The notes below the pieces were generated by a model. The model had not been told where the DNA came from, searched no databases, and saw only the letters and a list, made by a program, of their open reading frames with translations. DNA of 62,768 nucleotides from Rhodobacterales bacterium (GTDB lineage: Bacteria > Pseudomonadota > Alphaproteobacteria > Rhodobacterales > Rhodobacteraceae): the NCBI GenBank assembly GCA_025362795.1, contig JANYFE010000069.1:1-62768 (forward strand), read 5' to 3'. The position numbers and the translations under genes were made by a program. The number at the start of each line of letters is the position of its first letter. The first letter of the stretch is position 1. Shown here piece by piece: positions 17,997 through 26,320 of the stretch.

Positions 17997-18022
17997 GGAG
18001 GGGCGGCGGATGACGCCCCTCC
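17997..18022 (+). terminator. intercistronic hairpin after the binding-protein gene
   Basis: GGAGGGGCG (17997-18005) pairs perfectly with CGCCCCTCC (18014-18022) around 8 bases, directly after the binding-protein stop and before the first permease. Such hairpins partly terminate or block 3' exonucleases, raising binding protein over permease. No T-run follows, so stabilisation is the likelier role. Confidence 0.6.
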
Positions 18023-18059
18023 ACTTTCCCATTCGCGCACAATGAACCCGGAGGCCCGT

Positions 18060-18953
18060 GTGGCTCAACAAACCTTGGCCCCAACGGCACCGCGTGCGCA
18101 TGGGATGAGTGATCTGGCGATACGCAATCTGTTCATCATACCAACCATTGTTTTCCTGATCGTTTTCAACATCTTCCCGCTGATTTATTCGCTGGGATAT
18201 TCGTTCACCGACTTTCGCGCCTCGTCCAATGACCCCGCACATTTCGTGGGACTGGACAATTACCGCACCCTGCTGTCTGACCCCAACATCTGGAGCAATT
18301 TTACGATCACGGCGAAATACGTGATCATTTCGGTGACGGGTCAGGTGATTGTCGGCTTTGGCGTGGCGATGCTGCTCAACCGCAACATCCCGTTCAAGGG
18401 GCTGCTGACGACGCTGTTGCTGTTGCCAATGATGCTGTCTGCGGCGGTGGTCGGGCTGTTCTGGAAGCTGCTGTATGACCCCAGTTTCGGCATCATCAAC
18501 TATGCGTTTGGCCTGGGCACATTTGAATGGTTGGCCGATCCCAAGATGGCGCTTTATGCGATTGCGATTGCCGATATCTGGATGTGGTCGCCGTTTGTGA
18601 TGCTGTTGTCGCTGGCGGGCCTGTCGGCGGTGCCAAAGCACCTGTACGAAGCGGCGGCGATAGACCGGGCGTCCGGCCTGTATGTCTTTTTCCGCATTAC
18701 GCTGCCATTGGTGGCACCGATCCTGATGATCGCCGTCATTTTTCGAACGATGGAGGCGTTCAAGACCTTTGACCTTGCCTATATCCTTGCCTCGCAGCCG
18801 ACTACGGAAGTCATCTCGATCCGGCTGTACAAGATGGCGTTCCAGGAGTGGCAGACGGGGCTGTCCTGCGCCTTTGCCTATATCGTGCTGGTCATGGTGC
18901 TGGCAATCACCAACATTTATGTCAAATACCTGAACAAAGTGAAGGAACGCTAG
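18060..18953 (+). CDS. sugar ABC transporter permease (MalF/UgpA type)
   Basis: The 297-residue inner-membrane protein has six predicted helices, starting FIIPTIVFLIVFNIFPLIYSLGYSF. The EAA loop that docks on the ATPase is L-Y-E-A-A-A-I-D-R-A-S-G near residue 200. I favour GTG at 18060 because GGAGG sits five bases upstream; ATG at 18042 is an in-frame alternative. It ends at TAG one base before the second permease ATG. Confidence 0.9.
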   Translation: MAQQTLAPTAPRAHGMSDLAIRNLFIIPTIVFLIVFNIFPLIYSLGYSFTDFRASSNDPAHFVGLDNYRTLLSDPNIWSNFTITAKYVIISVTGQVIVGFGVAMLLNRNIPFKGLLTTLLLLPMMLSAAVVGLFWKLLYDPSFGIINYAFGLGTFEWLADPKMALYAIAIADIWMWSPFVMLLSLAGLSAVPKHLYEAAAIDRASGLYVFFRITLPLVAPILMIAVIFRTMEAFKTFDLAYILASQPTTEVISIRLYKMAFQEWQTGLSCAFAYIVLVMVLAITNIYVKYLNKVKER

Positions 18954-18954
18954 A

Positions 18955-19914
18955 ATGGCCGCGGTCCGCACCAAAGGCGAAATGCTGCGCCACCGGCTGT
19001 CGATCATCAGCCTGCTGGTGATATTGGCGCTGTTTCTGGCCCCGATCTTCTGGATCACCGCGACGGCGTTCAAGCCGCGCAATCTGGCGACGACGGTGCC
19101 GCCCACGGTGTTTTTCCAGCCCGAGTTCAGCCCGTTCGTCAAGCTGATGACCAAGCGCAGCCAGCTGCGGTCAGCCCCCACCGCGGAGGTTTACAACGCC
19201 GCCCCATGGTGGGAGCAGACGGTGTTTGACGGCGGTGAAAAGGTGGTGCGGTCTGGCAAGGGCGAGGTGCAATTGTCGGGCTTTCCGAGCCGGTTCCTGA
19301 ACTCGCTGATCATTGCCATCACGTCGACGGTGCTGGCGGTGGGCATGGGCACGATCACGGCCTATGGATTCTCGCGGTTCAAGGTGGCGGGCGAGGATGA
19401 CTGGCTGTTCTTCATCCTGTCGACCCGAATGTTGCCACCCGTGGTGGTGGCGATCCCGATGTTCCTGATGTACCGGGTTGTGGGGTTGAACGACACCCAT
19501 CTGGGGCTGATCATACTATACACTGCGTTCAACCTGTCTTTCTCGGTCTGGCTGATGAAGGGGTTCATCGACGAGATCCCCAAGGAATACGAGGATGCGG
19601 CGCTGGTCGATGGCTATACCCGCATGCAGGCGTTCTTTCGCATCGTGCTGCCAGAGGCGGCGACCGGGATCGCGGCAACAGCGGTGTTCTGTTTCATCAC
19701 GGCGTGGAACGAGTATGCCTTTGCGCTGATCATGACCAACAAACGGGCGCAGACCGCGCCACCGTTCATCCCGTCGCAGGTGGGGTCGGGCCTGCCCGAC
19801 TGGACCGTGATTGCGGCGGGGACGTTCCTGTTTCTGGTGCCCGTCGCCATCTTCACTTTCCTTCTGCGCAACCACCTGTTGCGCGGCATGAGTTTCGGGG
19901 CGATCCGCAAATGA
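18955..19914 (+). CDS. sugar ABC transporter permease (MalG/UgpE type)
   Basis: This 319-residue permease has the EAA loop Y-E-D-A-A-L-V-D-G-Y-T-R near residue 215 and the terminal NHLLRGMSFGAIRK. Between helix 1 and helix 2 it carries a periplasmic loop of roughly 80 residues (KLMTKRSQLR...WWEQTVFDGGEKVVRS), longer than in plain MalG, a trait of one subfamily. It pairs with the preceding permease to form the channel. Its stop overlaps the next start (ATGA). Confidence 0.9.
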   Translation: MAAVRTKGEMLRHRLSIISLLVILALFLAPIFWITATAFKPRNLATTVPPTVFFQPEFSPFVKLMTKRSQLRSAPTAEVYNAAPWWEQTVFDGGEKVVRSGKGEVQLSGFPSRFLNSLIIAITSTVLAVGMGTITAYGFSRFKVAGEDDWLFFILSTRMLPPVVVAIPMFLMYRVVGLNDTHLGLIILYTAFNLSFSVWLMKGFIDEIPKEYEDAALVDGYTRMQAFFRIVLPEAATGIAATAVFCFITAWNEYAFALIMTNKRAQTAPPFIPSQVGSGLPDWTVIAAGTFLFLVPVAIFTFLLRNHLLRGMSFGAIRK

Positions 19915-20105
19915 GTTTTCGCGACACCAACCAGCGGGTGCTGATCCCCGTGGCGCAGACCGTGATGATTTTGGGGATCGTGGCGCTGTGCCAGCCCTGG
20001 GTCGAGGTGCTGCACCGCTATGGCATGACGCTGACGCTGATCGGGTTGGTCAGTTTCATGATCACCACCAAGATACCTGCCTCCGCGCCGAGGGGCGACG
20101 AATGA
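19911..20105 (+). CDS. small two-helix membrane protein of the sugar ABC operon
   Basis: The 64-residue product is MSFRDTNQRVLIPVAQTVMI..., with two hydrophobic segments (VAQTVMILGIVALCQPWV and MTLTLIGLVSFMITT) and a short polar tail. Both ends overlap neighbours by ATGA (permease stop at 19912-19914; ATPase start at 20102), strong evidence that it is translated within the operon. I recognise no named domain. It may be an accessory subunit stabilising the permease-ATPase complex. Confidence 0.8.
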   Translation: MSFRDTNQRVLIPVAQTVMILGIVALCQPWVEVLHRYGMTLTLIGLVSFMITTKIPASAPRGDE

Positions 20106-21178
20106 CCCAGATTGAATTGCGCAATGTGAACAAGTTTTTCGGGGCGGTTCAGGTTATCAAAGATGTCAGCCTGACGGTGAATGACCGGGAATTCGTGGTG
20201 TTTCTGGGCCAGTCGGGCTGCGGCAAGACCACGACGTTGCGGGCCATTGCCGGGCTGGAGACGGTGGATTCGGGCGAGATTCTGGTAGGCGGCGTGCCGG
20301 TGCAGGATACGCGGGCAGAGGATCGGGACATCGCCTTTGTGTTCCAGAGCTTTGCGCTCTATCCGCATCTGACGGTGTACGAGAACATGGCCTTTCCGCT
20401 GCGCGCGGTGGGAACGCCCAAGGCAGAGGTTGATGTGACGGTGCGACGGGTGGCGGGCGTCTTGCAGATCAGCGGGTTGCTGAAGCGGCGGCCTTCGGCC
20501 CTGTCGGGCGGCGATTTGCAGCGGGTGGCGATTGGGCGGGCGCTGGTGCGCAACCCCAAGGCGATGCTGATGGACGAGCCGATCGGCAGTCTGGACGCCA
20601 AGCTGCGCGAGGAAATGCGGGTGGAGTTGAAGCGCCTGCATGTCGAACAGGGCTCGACCACGATCTATGTGACGCATGACCAGATCGAGGCGATGGCGCT
20701 GGCCGACCGCATCGTGGTGATGCATGCGGGCGTGTTGCAGCAGGTGGGCACGCCGGAAGAGATTTACACTAACCCGGTGAACCTGTTCGTGGCGCAGTTT
20801 GTCGGCAGCCCGGTGATGAATGTTTGCGATGTTGTGGTTGGCGATGGGGTGGTGACGCTGGCGGGCGCGGCAGAGGGGTTTGCGATGCCGCAAGCCTTGA
20901 CGCAGCAGTTACAAGCCAAGGTGACGCTGGGGATAAGGCCGGAAGCGTTGGAAGTGGTACTGGAGCCAAGCGCGGGTGCCATTGGGGCGGAGGTGCATCT
21001 GGTGGAGAGTTTGGGGTCACATGACATTGTGGATCTGCGGATAGGCCAGGCGTTGGTGCGGGCGCGGACCCGGGCCGGGCTGGTTTCAGGACCGGGGTTG
21101 CGGGTGTACGTGAAGGCCGATGCCAGCCGCGCCCATTTTTTTGACGAGGCCGGTCAGTCTTTGGGGATCAGGGTCTGA
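20102..21178 (+). CDS. sugar ABC transporter ATP-binding protein 1 (UgpC/MalK family)
   Basis: The 358-residue ATPase starts MTQIELRNVNKFFGAVQVI. It has Walker A GQSGCGKTT, Q-loop VFQSFALYPHLTVYENM, signature LSGGDLQRVA (Asp replacing the usual Gln), Walker B AMLMDEPIGSLD and switch His in VTHD. A TOBE-like regulatory domain fills the last 120 residues. Its ATG overlaps the small membrane protein stop, and its own stop overlaps the second ATPase start by one base. Two different ATPases suggest a heterodimer. Confidence 0.92.
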   Translation: MTQIELRNVNKFFGAVQVIKDVSLTVNDREFVVFLGQSGCGKTTTLRAIAGLETVDSGEILVGGVPVQDTRAEDRDIAFVFQSFALYPHLTVYENMAFPLRAVGTPKAEVDVTVRRVAGVLQISGLLKRRPSALSGGDLQRVAIGRALVRNPKAMLMDEPIGSLDAKLREEMRVELKRLHVEQGSTTIYVTHDQIEAMALADRIVVMHAGVLQQVGTPEEIYTNPVNLFVAQFVGSPVMNVCDVVVGDGVVTLAGAAEGFAMPQALTQQLQAKVTLGIRPEALEVVLEPSAGAIGAEVHLVESLGSHDIVDLRIGQALVRARTRAGLVSGPGLRVYVKADASRAHFFDEAGQSLGIRV

Positions 21179-22242
21179 TGGCGCATATCGAACTAAAGGG
21201 TGTATCGAAAAGTTTTGCCGGGGTTCCGGCGATCCGGGATATCGATCTGGACATCGCGGACGGCGAGTTTTTCGTTTTGCTTGGCGAGACGGGCGCCGGG
21301 AAAACCACGACGCTGCGGATGATTGCGGGGCTGGAAAAGCCCACGACCGGGCGGGTGTGGATTGACGGGCAGGACGTGACAGACTGGGGGGCGGCGGCGC
21401 GGGATGTGGCGCTGGTCTTGCAGCAATACTCGCTGTACCCGCGCTATACCGTGCGGCAGAATCTGGAATTTCCGCTGCGCTCGCCGATCCGACCCATCGC
21501 GGAGGCAGAGATTGCGACACGGATTGCCAAGGTTGCGGCGACGCTCAGGATCGAGCATCTGCTGGACCGCAAGACCGACCGGTTGTCGGGCGGCGAGATG
21601 CAGCGGGTGTCGATCGGGCGGGCCATTGTGCGAACCCCCAAGGTGTTCCTGATGGACGAACCCTTGTCGGCGCTGGACGCAAAACTGCGCGAGGCGCTGC
21701 GGGGCGAATTGAAAAGCTTGCAGATGGATTTGGGCGAGACGTTTCTGTTCGTCACCCATGACCAGGTTGAGGCCATGTCGATGGGCGACCGGGTCGGCGT
21801 CCTGAACAAGGGGGCGCTGGTGCAAGTGGGCAGCCCGCAAGAGATTTACGGCAATCCGGTCAATACCTTTGTTGCAAGGGCTGTGGGGACGCCGGCGATG
21901 AATTTGCTGACGGGGGTCTGGGCCGGCGGGCGGGCAGAGTTGGGTGCGATGGTGTTTGATCACCCGGGCGGTCAGGGCGCTGCGGGGCGCGGGCTGGTGT
22001 TTGGGGTGCGACCGGAGGATCTGGTGCTGGGCGGGGATGGTGTGGAAGCCGTCGTTACCGACATCGAGAATCACGGGGTTGAAAAGATCATCTCGCTTTC
22101 GGCGGGAGGGCAGGCGTTGCGAGCAACGGTGCCGGTCACGGTAAAATTCCTGCGCGGTGACACGGTGCCGGTCGGCTGGCAGGCGGCGCGGGTGGTGGTG
22201 TTTGACGCGAAAAGCGGGCAGTCGCTGCGGCACGGCGGGTAA
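21178..22242 (+). CDS. sugar ABC transporter ATP-binding protein 2 (UgpC/MalK family)
   Basis: The 354-residue ATPase has Walker A GETGAGKTT, Q-loop VLQQYSLYPRYTVRQN, signature LSGGEMQRVS, Walker B VFLMDEPLSALD and a C-terminal TOBE domain. It starts inside the TGATG overlap with ATPase 1. It is the last gene of the importer operon and converges on the hydroxyacid dehydrogenase with a 20-base gap. Together with ATPase 1 it would power the permease pair. Confidence 0.92.
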   Translation: MAHIELKGVSKSFAGVPAIRDIDLDIADGEFFVLLGETGAGKTTTLRMIAGLEKPTTGRVWIDGQDVTDWGAAARDVALVLQQYSLYPRYTVRQNLEFPLRSPIRPIAEAEIATRIAKVAATLRIEHLLDRKTDRLSGGEMQRVSIGRAIVRTPKVFLMDEPLSALDAKLREALRGELKSLQMDLGETFLFVTHDQVEAMSMGDRVGVLNKGALVQVGSPQEIYGNPVNTFVARAVGTPAMNLLTGVWAGGRAELGAMVFDHPGGQGAAGRGLVFGVRPEDLVLGGDGVEAVVTDIENHGVEKIISLSAGGQALRATVPVTVKFLRGDTVPVGWQAARVVVFDAKSGQSLRHGG

Positions 22243-22262
22243 GGTGCGCGACATCACGCGCC

Positions 22263-23231
22263 TTAGCGGGGGAAGCGTTTGCGATAGTGACCTTCGACGT
22301 CGGGGTTGCAGAAATTCTGCGGCAGGTCGCCGTCCAGGATGCGCAGGACTTCGTCGGCAGTAACCTGACCCATGCGCCACATGCTGTCTTGGGTGATGCC
22401 GGCGACATGCGGGGTCAGCATGACGTTGGGCAGGGACCAGAGCGGACTGTCGGTTGCCAGCGGCTGGACGTCGAACACGTCCAAGGCGGCGCTGATACGG
22501 CCCGATTGCAGGGCGGGGATCAGGGCGGCGGTGTCGATGATGGGGCCCCGCGACACGTTGATCAGGATGGCCCCGGGTTTCAAGCTCGCGATGCGGGCGG
22601 CATTCAGGGCGCCCCGGGTGTCGTCGGTCAGGGGCGCACAAAGGACCAGCACATCGGCGGTTGCGACCAGATCGTCGAGGCTCAGAGGCGTCACGTCGGA
22701 TGGCAGGCTATCGGGGCGGCGGGTGTGGCTTGCGATTTTCACACCAAACCCCTGTGCCATGCGGTGCAAAGCGCGGCCTATGTTGCCAAAACCGAATATC
22801 CCGAGCGTGCGGCCGCGCAGATCGCGGTTGTGATCCGAAGTGTTCCGCCCTGCCGTCCAGCCTTGGCTGCGCAGGGTCGCATCCATCACGCGGAACTGGC
22901 GCAGCAAGGCTATGGCTGCGAAAATGGCGTGTTCCGCGACGGTGCTGGCGTTGGCACCGGGCACATTGGCGACCAGCACGCCCGCGGCGGTGGCAACCTG
23001 CATCGGCACCATGTCGAGGCCAGCGCCGTGGCGGACCGCGGCGCGGAGGTTGCGGGCTTGGGCGAAGTATGCGGGCGGGATGTTGGTGCGGACGATCAAC
23101 ACGTCTGCCGCCAGCCCTTCGGCCATGATCGCAGCGGCCGTGGGGGCAGAGGCCACGCCATATTCTGTCGCGGCAATCAGCCGTGCTGTCACGTCCGGGT
23201 GGAGCGGATGGGTGGAAAAAACCCGTCGCAT
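22263..23231 (-). CDS. D-2-hydroxyacid dehydrogenase family protein
   Basis: The 322-residue NAD-dependent dehydrogenase has a Rossmann loop TLGIFGFGNIGRALHRMA around residue 145. Catalytic Arg lies in INVSRGPIIDT and catalytic His in MLTPHVAGITQD. The usual acidic Glu segment reads ALDVFDVQPL. It interconverts a 2-hydroxyacid and 2-oxoacid, fitting a sugar-acid pathway. It is the last gene of the operon that begins at 25986, one base after the regulator gene. The precise substrate is unknown. Confidence 0.85.
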   Translation of the reverse strand: MRRVFSTHPLHPDVTARLIAATEYGVASAPTAAAIMAEGLAADVLIVRTNIPPAYFAQARNLRAAVRHGAGLDMVPMQVATAAGVLVANVPGANASTVAEHAIFAAIALLRQFRVMDATLRSQGWTAGRNTSDHNRDLRGRTLGIFGFGNIGRALHRMAQGFGVKIASHTRRPDSLPSDVTPLSLDDLVATADVLVLCAPLTDDTRGALNAARIASLKPGAILINVSRGPIIDTAALIPALQSGRISAALDVFDVQPLATDSPLWSLPNVMLTPHVAGITQDSMWRMGQVTADEVLRILDGDLPQNFCNPDVEGHYRKRFPR

Positions 23232-23232
23232 G

Positions 23233-23919
23233 TCAGGTTTTCTGACCGGAGATCAGCCCCTTCCAGTAGCCTTCGACACCTTGCAGATGGCTGCTCATAA
23301 GGGCCTGCGCAAGATTGGCGTCACGGCGTTGCAACGCGTCAAAGATTTGCAAGTGTTCGGCATGGCTGCGTTTTCCGCGTTCAGGGTCAGCGAAATAGAT
23401 CGGCAGCCGACGTTCGCCCATTGCGTAATAGACCGAACAGACCCGAAAAAACACGGTATTCTGGGTGGCGCGGACAATTTCGAGGTGGAAATCGCGATCC
23501 TCTTCGGCCAGCGGTTCACCGGCGGCAAGGCGATGTTCGGAACGCGAGAGAATCTCTGCAAGCCGGGCGAAATTTTCGTCCGTAGCACGGATCGAGGCGA
23601 GTTCGGCGGCCTTGATTTCGTGGATTTTCCGCAGCTCGACCGCTTCGTAAATCTGGATCGGATCCAGCGGGAGCCCGGCCTTGGCGAACAGCGCAAGTGC
23701 TTCGACCGAGGCGGTGCGCGTGGTCAGGTAGATGCCGCTTTTGGCGCGGCGTTCGACGATGCGCATCGCTTCCAGAATCGCAAGGGTTTCGCGGATCTGG
23801 CCGCGGCTGACGCTGAAATGTTCGGCAAGTTCACGCTCTGACGGGGTGCGGCCGCTGTCAGCGGTGGAGGTCGCGTACAGATACGCGGCGAGGTCCGGCA
23901 GCAGGTTCTTTTCGGACAT
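23233..23919 (-). CDS. FadR-subfamily GntR transcriptional regulator (FCD domain)
   Basis: The 228-residue protein has a winged HTH (SERELAEHFSVSRGQIRETLAILEAMRIVERR...GIYL) at residues about 24-68. The alpha-helical FCD ligand domain follows, with metal-binding-type positions in EEDRDFHLEIVRA and HAEHLQIFDALQRRD. FCD regulators usually repress catabolic genes until a sugar acid or carboxylate binds. It is encoded inside the operon it probably controls. The TGGT-N3-ACCA operators at 16406, 16586, 26052, 26215 and 48564 have the half-site plan of this subfamily, so it is the best candidate to bind them. Confidence 0.88.
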   Translation of the reverse strand: MSEKNLLPDLAAYLYATSTADSGRTPSERELAEHFSVSRGQIRETLAILEAMRIVERRAKSGIYLTTRTASVEALALFAKAGLPLDPIQIYEAVELRKIHEIKAAELASIRATDENFARLAEILSRSEHRLAAGEPLAEEDRDFHLEIVRATQNTVFFRVCSVYYAMGERRLPIYFADPERGKRSHAEHLQIFDALQRRDANLAQALMSSHLQGVEGYWKGLISGQKT

Positions 23920-23922
23920 CGC

Positions 23923-25092
23923 TCAAGCGTTCCTGATATGGGCCCTCAACACGGGTTCCGATAGCGAAAATCCAAGGCCCGGTCCATCGGGGATCGAGAT
24001 CATTCCATCCGCCAGTTGAATCTTGCCTTCGGTCAGATCGTGGATCATCGGATTGGCCCCGCTGGAGTATTCCACGATGAAACTTGCGGGCGATGCGGCG
24101 CAGAGGTGCAGTCCGGCAAAGAAGCACGGAGCGCCGGCCCACAGATGCGGCGCAAAGCGCAGGTTGAAGGCGGCTGCGATGGCGGCGATGCGCAGGGATT
24201 CGGTGATGCCGCCGCAAAACGCCGGGTCAGGCTGAAAAATGTCGCAGGCGCGCAGGGTTGCGAGGTCGCGGAAATCAAACCGGGTGCATTCGGATTCGCC
24301 GGCGGCGATGGGAATGTTGGTGGCGGCGCGAACTTCGGCCATGCCTTGCTTGTCGTCGCCGATGACCGGCTCTTCAAACCACGCCAGGTCGCAATCCCGG
24401 ACAAGGTAGGCAAAGCGTTTGGCCTCTGCGACGGTATAGGTGCCATGCGCGTCGACGGCGATTTCGATGTCGGGGCCAAGGGCGGCGCGGGCGGCTTTGA
24501 CCCGTTCGGCGCTGGTGTGGACGTTGGCATCCATCGAGCCTATGCGCATCTTGACGGATTTGAAGCCACCCTGGTCGATGTAGCCTTGCAGCTGTGCGCC
24601 GATTTCGGCCGCGTTGGCCCAGCCGCCCGAGGCATAGGCAGGCAGGCGGTCGGCCATGCGGCCACCGATCAGTTGCCACACGGGCTGGTTCAGGTGCTTG
24701 CCCAGAATGTCCCAAAGCGCGATATCGACGGCGGAAATTGCGGCGATTGTCAGCCCGCGCCGGGCCAGTGCGGGCATGGCATGACCAGAGGTCGCGGCCT
24801 TTGCGGCGCGGACCCCGTTGTACAGCATCTCCCAGATCGCGGTAATGTCGCCGGGGTTGCGGCCGATCAGTTTGGGGGCCACTTCGACATTCAGCAAATG
24901 GACCAACGCGGCATATTCGCCAGCGGACCCGGCCGCATTCTTGCCCTCGCCCCAGCCGACCAGACCGTCATCGGTTTCGATCCGCAGGATCGCCGCGTCA
25001 AACGTGGTCAGCGTGCCAAAATCGCTGCGGTGCTGACGCGCCGTTTCGATCGGAATGCTGACCCACCATGCCTGAACGCTGACGATCTTCAT
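23923..25092 (-). CDS. mandelate racemase/muconate lactonizing-type enolase-superfamily enzyme
   Basis: The 389-residue product shows the superfamily Mg ligands: Asp214 in IAVDAHGTY, Glu240 in AWFEEPVIG and Glu266 in IAAGESECTR. Lys181 and Arg183 (VKMRIG) sit where the KxK general-base motif falls. FAPHLWAG carries a C-terminal His. Members dehydrate or racemise sugar acids or cycloisomerise lactones. Its place between a sugar-isomerase-like gene and a hydroxyacid dehydrogenase supports an acid-sugar dehydratase, but the replaced second Lys leaves the reaction open. It ends three bases before the regulator start. Confidence 0.87.
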   Translation of the reverse strand: MKIVSVQAWWVSIPIETARQHRSDFGTLTTFDAAILRIETDDGLVGWGEGKNAAGSAGEYAALVHLLNVEVAPKLIGRNPGDITAIWEMLYNGVRAAKAATSGHAMPALARRGLTIAAISAVDIALWDILGKHLNQPVWQLIGGRMADRLPAYASGGWANAAEIGAQLQGYIDQGGFKSVKMRIGSMDANVHTSAERVKAARAALGPDIEIAVDAHGTYTVAEAKRFAYLVRDCDLAWFEEPVIGDDKQGMAEVRAATNIPIAAGESECTRFDFRDLATLRACDIFQPDPAFCGGITESLRIAAIAAAFNLRFAPHLWAGAPCFFAGLHLCAASPASFIVEYSSGANPMIHDLTEGKIQLADGMISIPDGPGLGFSLSEPVLRAHIRNA

Positions 25093-25098
25093 GGGCTG

Positions 25099-25986
25099 CT
25101 ACTTTATCAGCGGCAGGATGGTTTCGGCTGTGATCCGCATCTGGCTGTCGTAGAAGTCTTCGGTCAGAAGGCTGGAACCGTGGTCCTGGATGAACTTGAG
25201 CTGTTCGGGCGAAATGTCGACCGGGTTGCGTTCGACCATGTCAGGATACATCGCGGCAGGGGTGCGGTCGACGGGTGCCACGAATTCGTTGGTCAGCGCC
25301 CCGTCATAGCCGATTTCGCGCAGGGTTGCGATGATCTTGGCCCATTCCAGATGACCCAGACCAGCGGCAAAGCGGTTGTTGTCGGCGATGTGGAAATCGA
25401 AAAGACGCTTGCCCGCAGAGCGGATGGCGTCATGGATGTTCGATTCCTCCATGTTCAGGTGATACGCGTCGAGGCAGACGCCGCAATCCGGGTGGACGGC
25501 GTCGGCCAGCGCCAGCGCCTGGGCGGCGCGGTTGAAGAAATAAGTTTCGAAACGGTTCAGCGGCTCGATTGCGACTTTGACGCCGACCTTCTGGGCATGC
25601 GCAAAGCATTCCTTGGTGGCATCTACGACCCATTTCCATTCCTCGGCCTCGGTGCCATCGGGCACAACCTTGCCGACGGTCGCGGGCACCAGCGTGATGA
25701 TCTGGCCTTCCAGTTCCGACACCATCGTCAGCACCGATTTCACATAGTCGACCGACCGCGCCCGCTGACCTTCATCACGCGCGGCGAGGTTGCGTTGGCC
25801 CAGCGTCAGCGTCACGGCACCCCAGCAGCGGATGCCATGCTCTTTCAGCAGCGCGCGGGTTTCCTTGACCGGATACTGCGTTGGCTCCCCCGAGATTTCG
25901 ATGCTCTCATAGCCGTATTTCTTGATCCGGCGCAGCGTGACCGCCAAGGGCTCTGCCCGCATCCAGTTGTGTGTTGAAAGGTGCAT
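25099..25986 (-). CDS. sugar phosphate isomerase/epimerase-like TIM barrel
   Basis: This 295-residue AP-endonuclease-2/xylose-isomerase-like barrel starts MHLSTHNWMRAEPLAVTLRRI. Metal-ligand type segments are VAIEPLNRFE, CGVCLDAYHLNMEE and FDFHIADNNRFAAGLGHLEW. These enzymes isomerise, epimerise or dehydrate keto-sugars such as inosose. A very good AGGAGG lies seven bases before the ATG. It is the first gene of a four-gene operon (barrel, enolase-type enzyme, FadR-like regulator, hydroxyacid dehydrogenase) with two operators upstream. Confidence 0.87.
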   Translation of the reverse strand: MHLSTHNWMRAEPLAVTLRRIKKYGYESIEISGEPTQYPVKETRALLKEHGIRCWGAVTLTLGQRNLAARDEGQRARSVDYVKSVLTMVSELEGQIITLVPATVGKVVPDGTEAEEWKWVVDATKECFAHAQKVGVKVAIEPLNRFETYFFNRAAQALALADAVHPDCGVCLDAYHLNMEESNIHDAIRSAGKRLFDFHIADNNRFAAGLGHLEWAKIIATLREIGYDGALTNEFVAPVDRTPAAMYPDMVERNPVDISPEQLKFIQDHGSSLLTEDFYDSQMRITAETILPLIK

Positions 25987-26024
25987 TCGTTCCTCCTAAG
26001 CGGCGAGTCCGATCGGTCACGATA

Positions 26025-26052
26025 GATAAACGGAGGCGATTGTCCGTTTATC
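26025..26052. promoter_or_regulatory. 28-base dyad in the sugar-acid operon promoter
   Basis: GATAAACGGA (26025-26034) and TCCGTTTATC (26043-26052) form perfect 10-base arms around 8 bases, about 40-65 bases before the operon start at 25986. It abuts the FadR-type operator. It may bind a second regulator or form a hairpin in the 5' leader. Confidence 0.5.
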
Positions 26053-26064
26053 TGGTTAGACCAG
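26052..26064. promoter_or_regulatory. FadR/GntR-type operator, sugar-acid operon (proximal)
   Basis: CTGGT-TAG-ACCAG, perfect five-base arms and the same plan as the site at 16406. It lies 66 bases upstream of the start at 25986, within the 334-base gap 25987-26320 after the ABC exporter. Confidence 0.72.
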
Positions 26065-26214
26065 TTATCCTGATTCCAAGACCTATCTCAGCAAGGTCAT
26101 TTTCGCAAGCCAGATGCGCCGTGGGTAAATTCGCCGTTATTTCCTTGCAATTTCGGCATTTTGCCGCGAGTCTCCGAGCGACGCAGCGTTGCGCGAGGGG
26201 AATGGCAGGGACAT

Positions 26215-26227
26215 TTGGTCTGACCAA
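26215..26227. promoter_or_regulatory. FadR/GntR-type operator, sugar-acid operon (distal)
   Basis: TTGGT-CTG-ACCAA, a perfect inverted repeat 163 bases from the proximal site. The spacing could allow a repression loop. The rest of the 25987-26320 gap holds the 28-base dyad and no credible gene. Confidence 0.62.
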
Positions 26228-26320
26228 CACGGGGCGTGTCAGGTGGCGAGGGCTGCGCATCGGAAACGCAGTGAGCAAGTGATCGAGGGCAAAGACCCAT
26301 TGCCCGGCGCCCTGGCTGGC

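Noticed and set aside
24016-25977. 653-codon plus-strand open frame opposite the enolase-type and isomerase-like genes
   Set aside because: It lacks any family similarity, is rich in low-complexity Gly/Asp/Gln, and lies antisense to two clear enzymes; long antisense frames are expected at this GC content.
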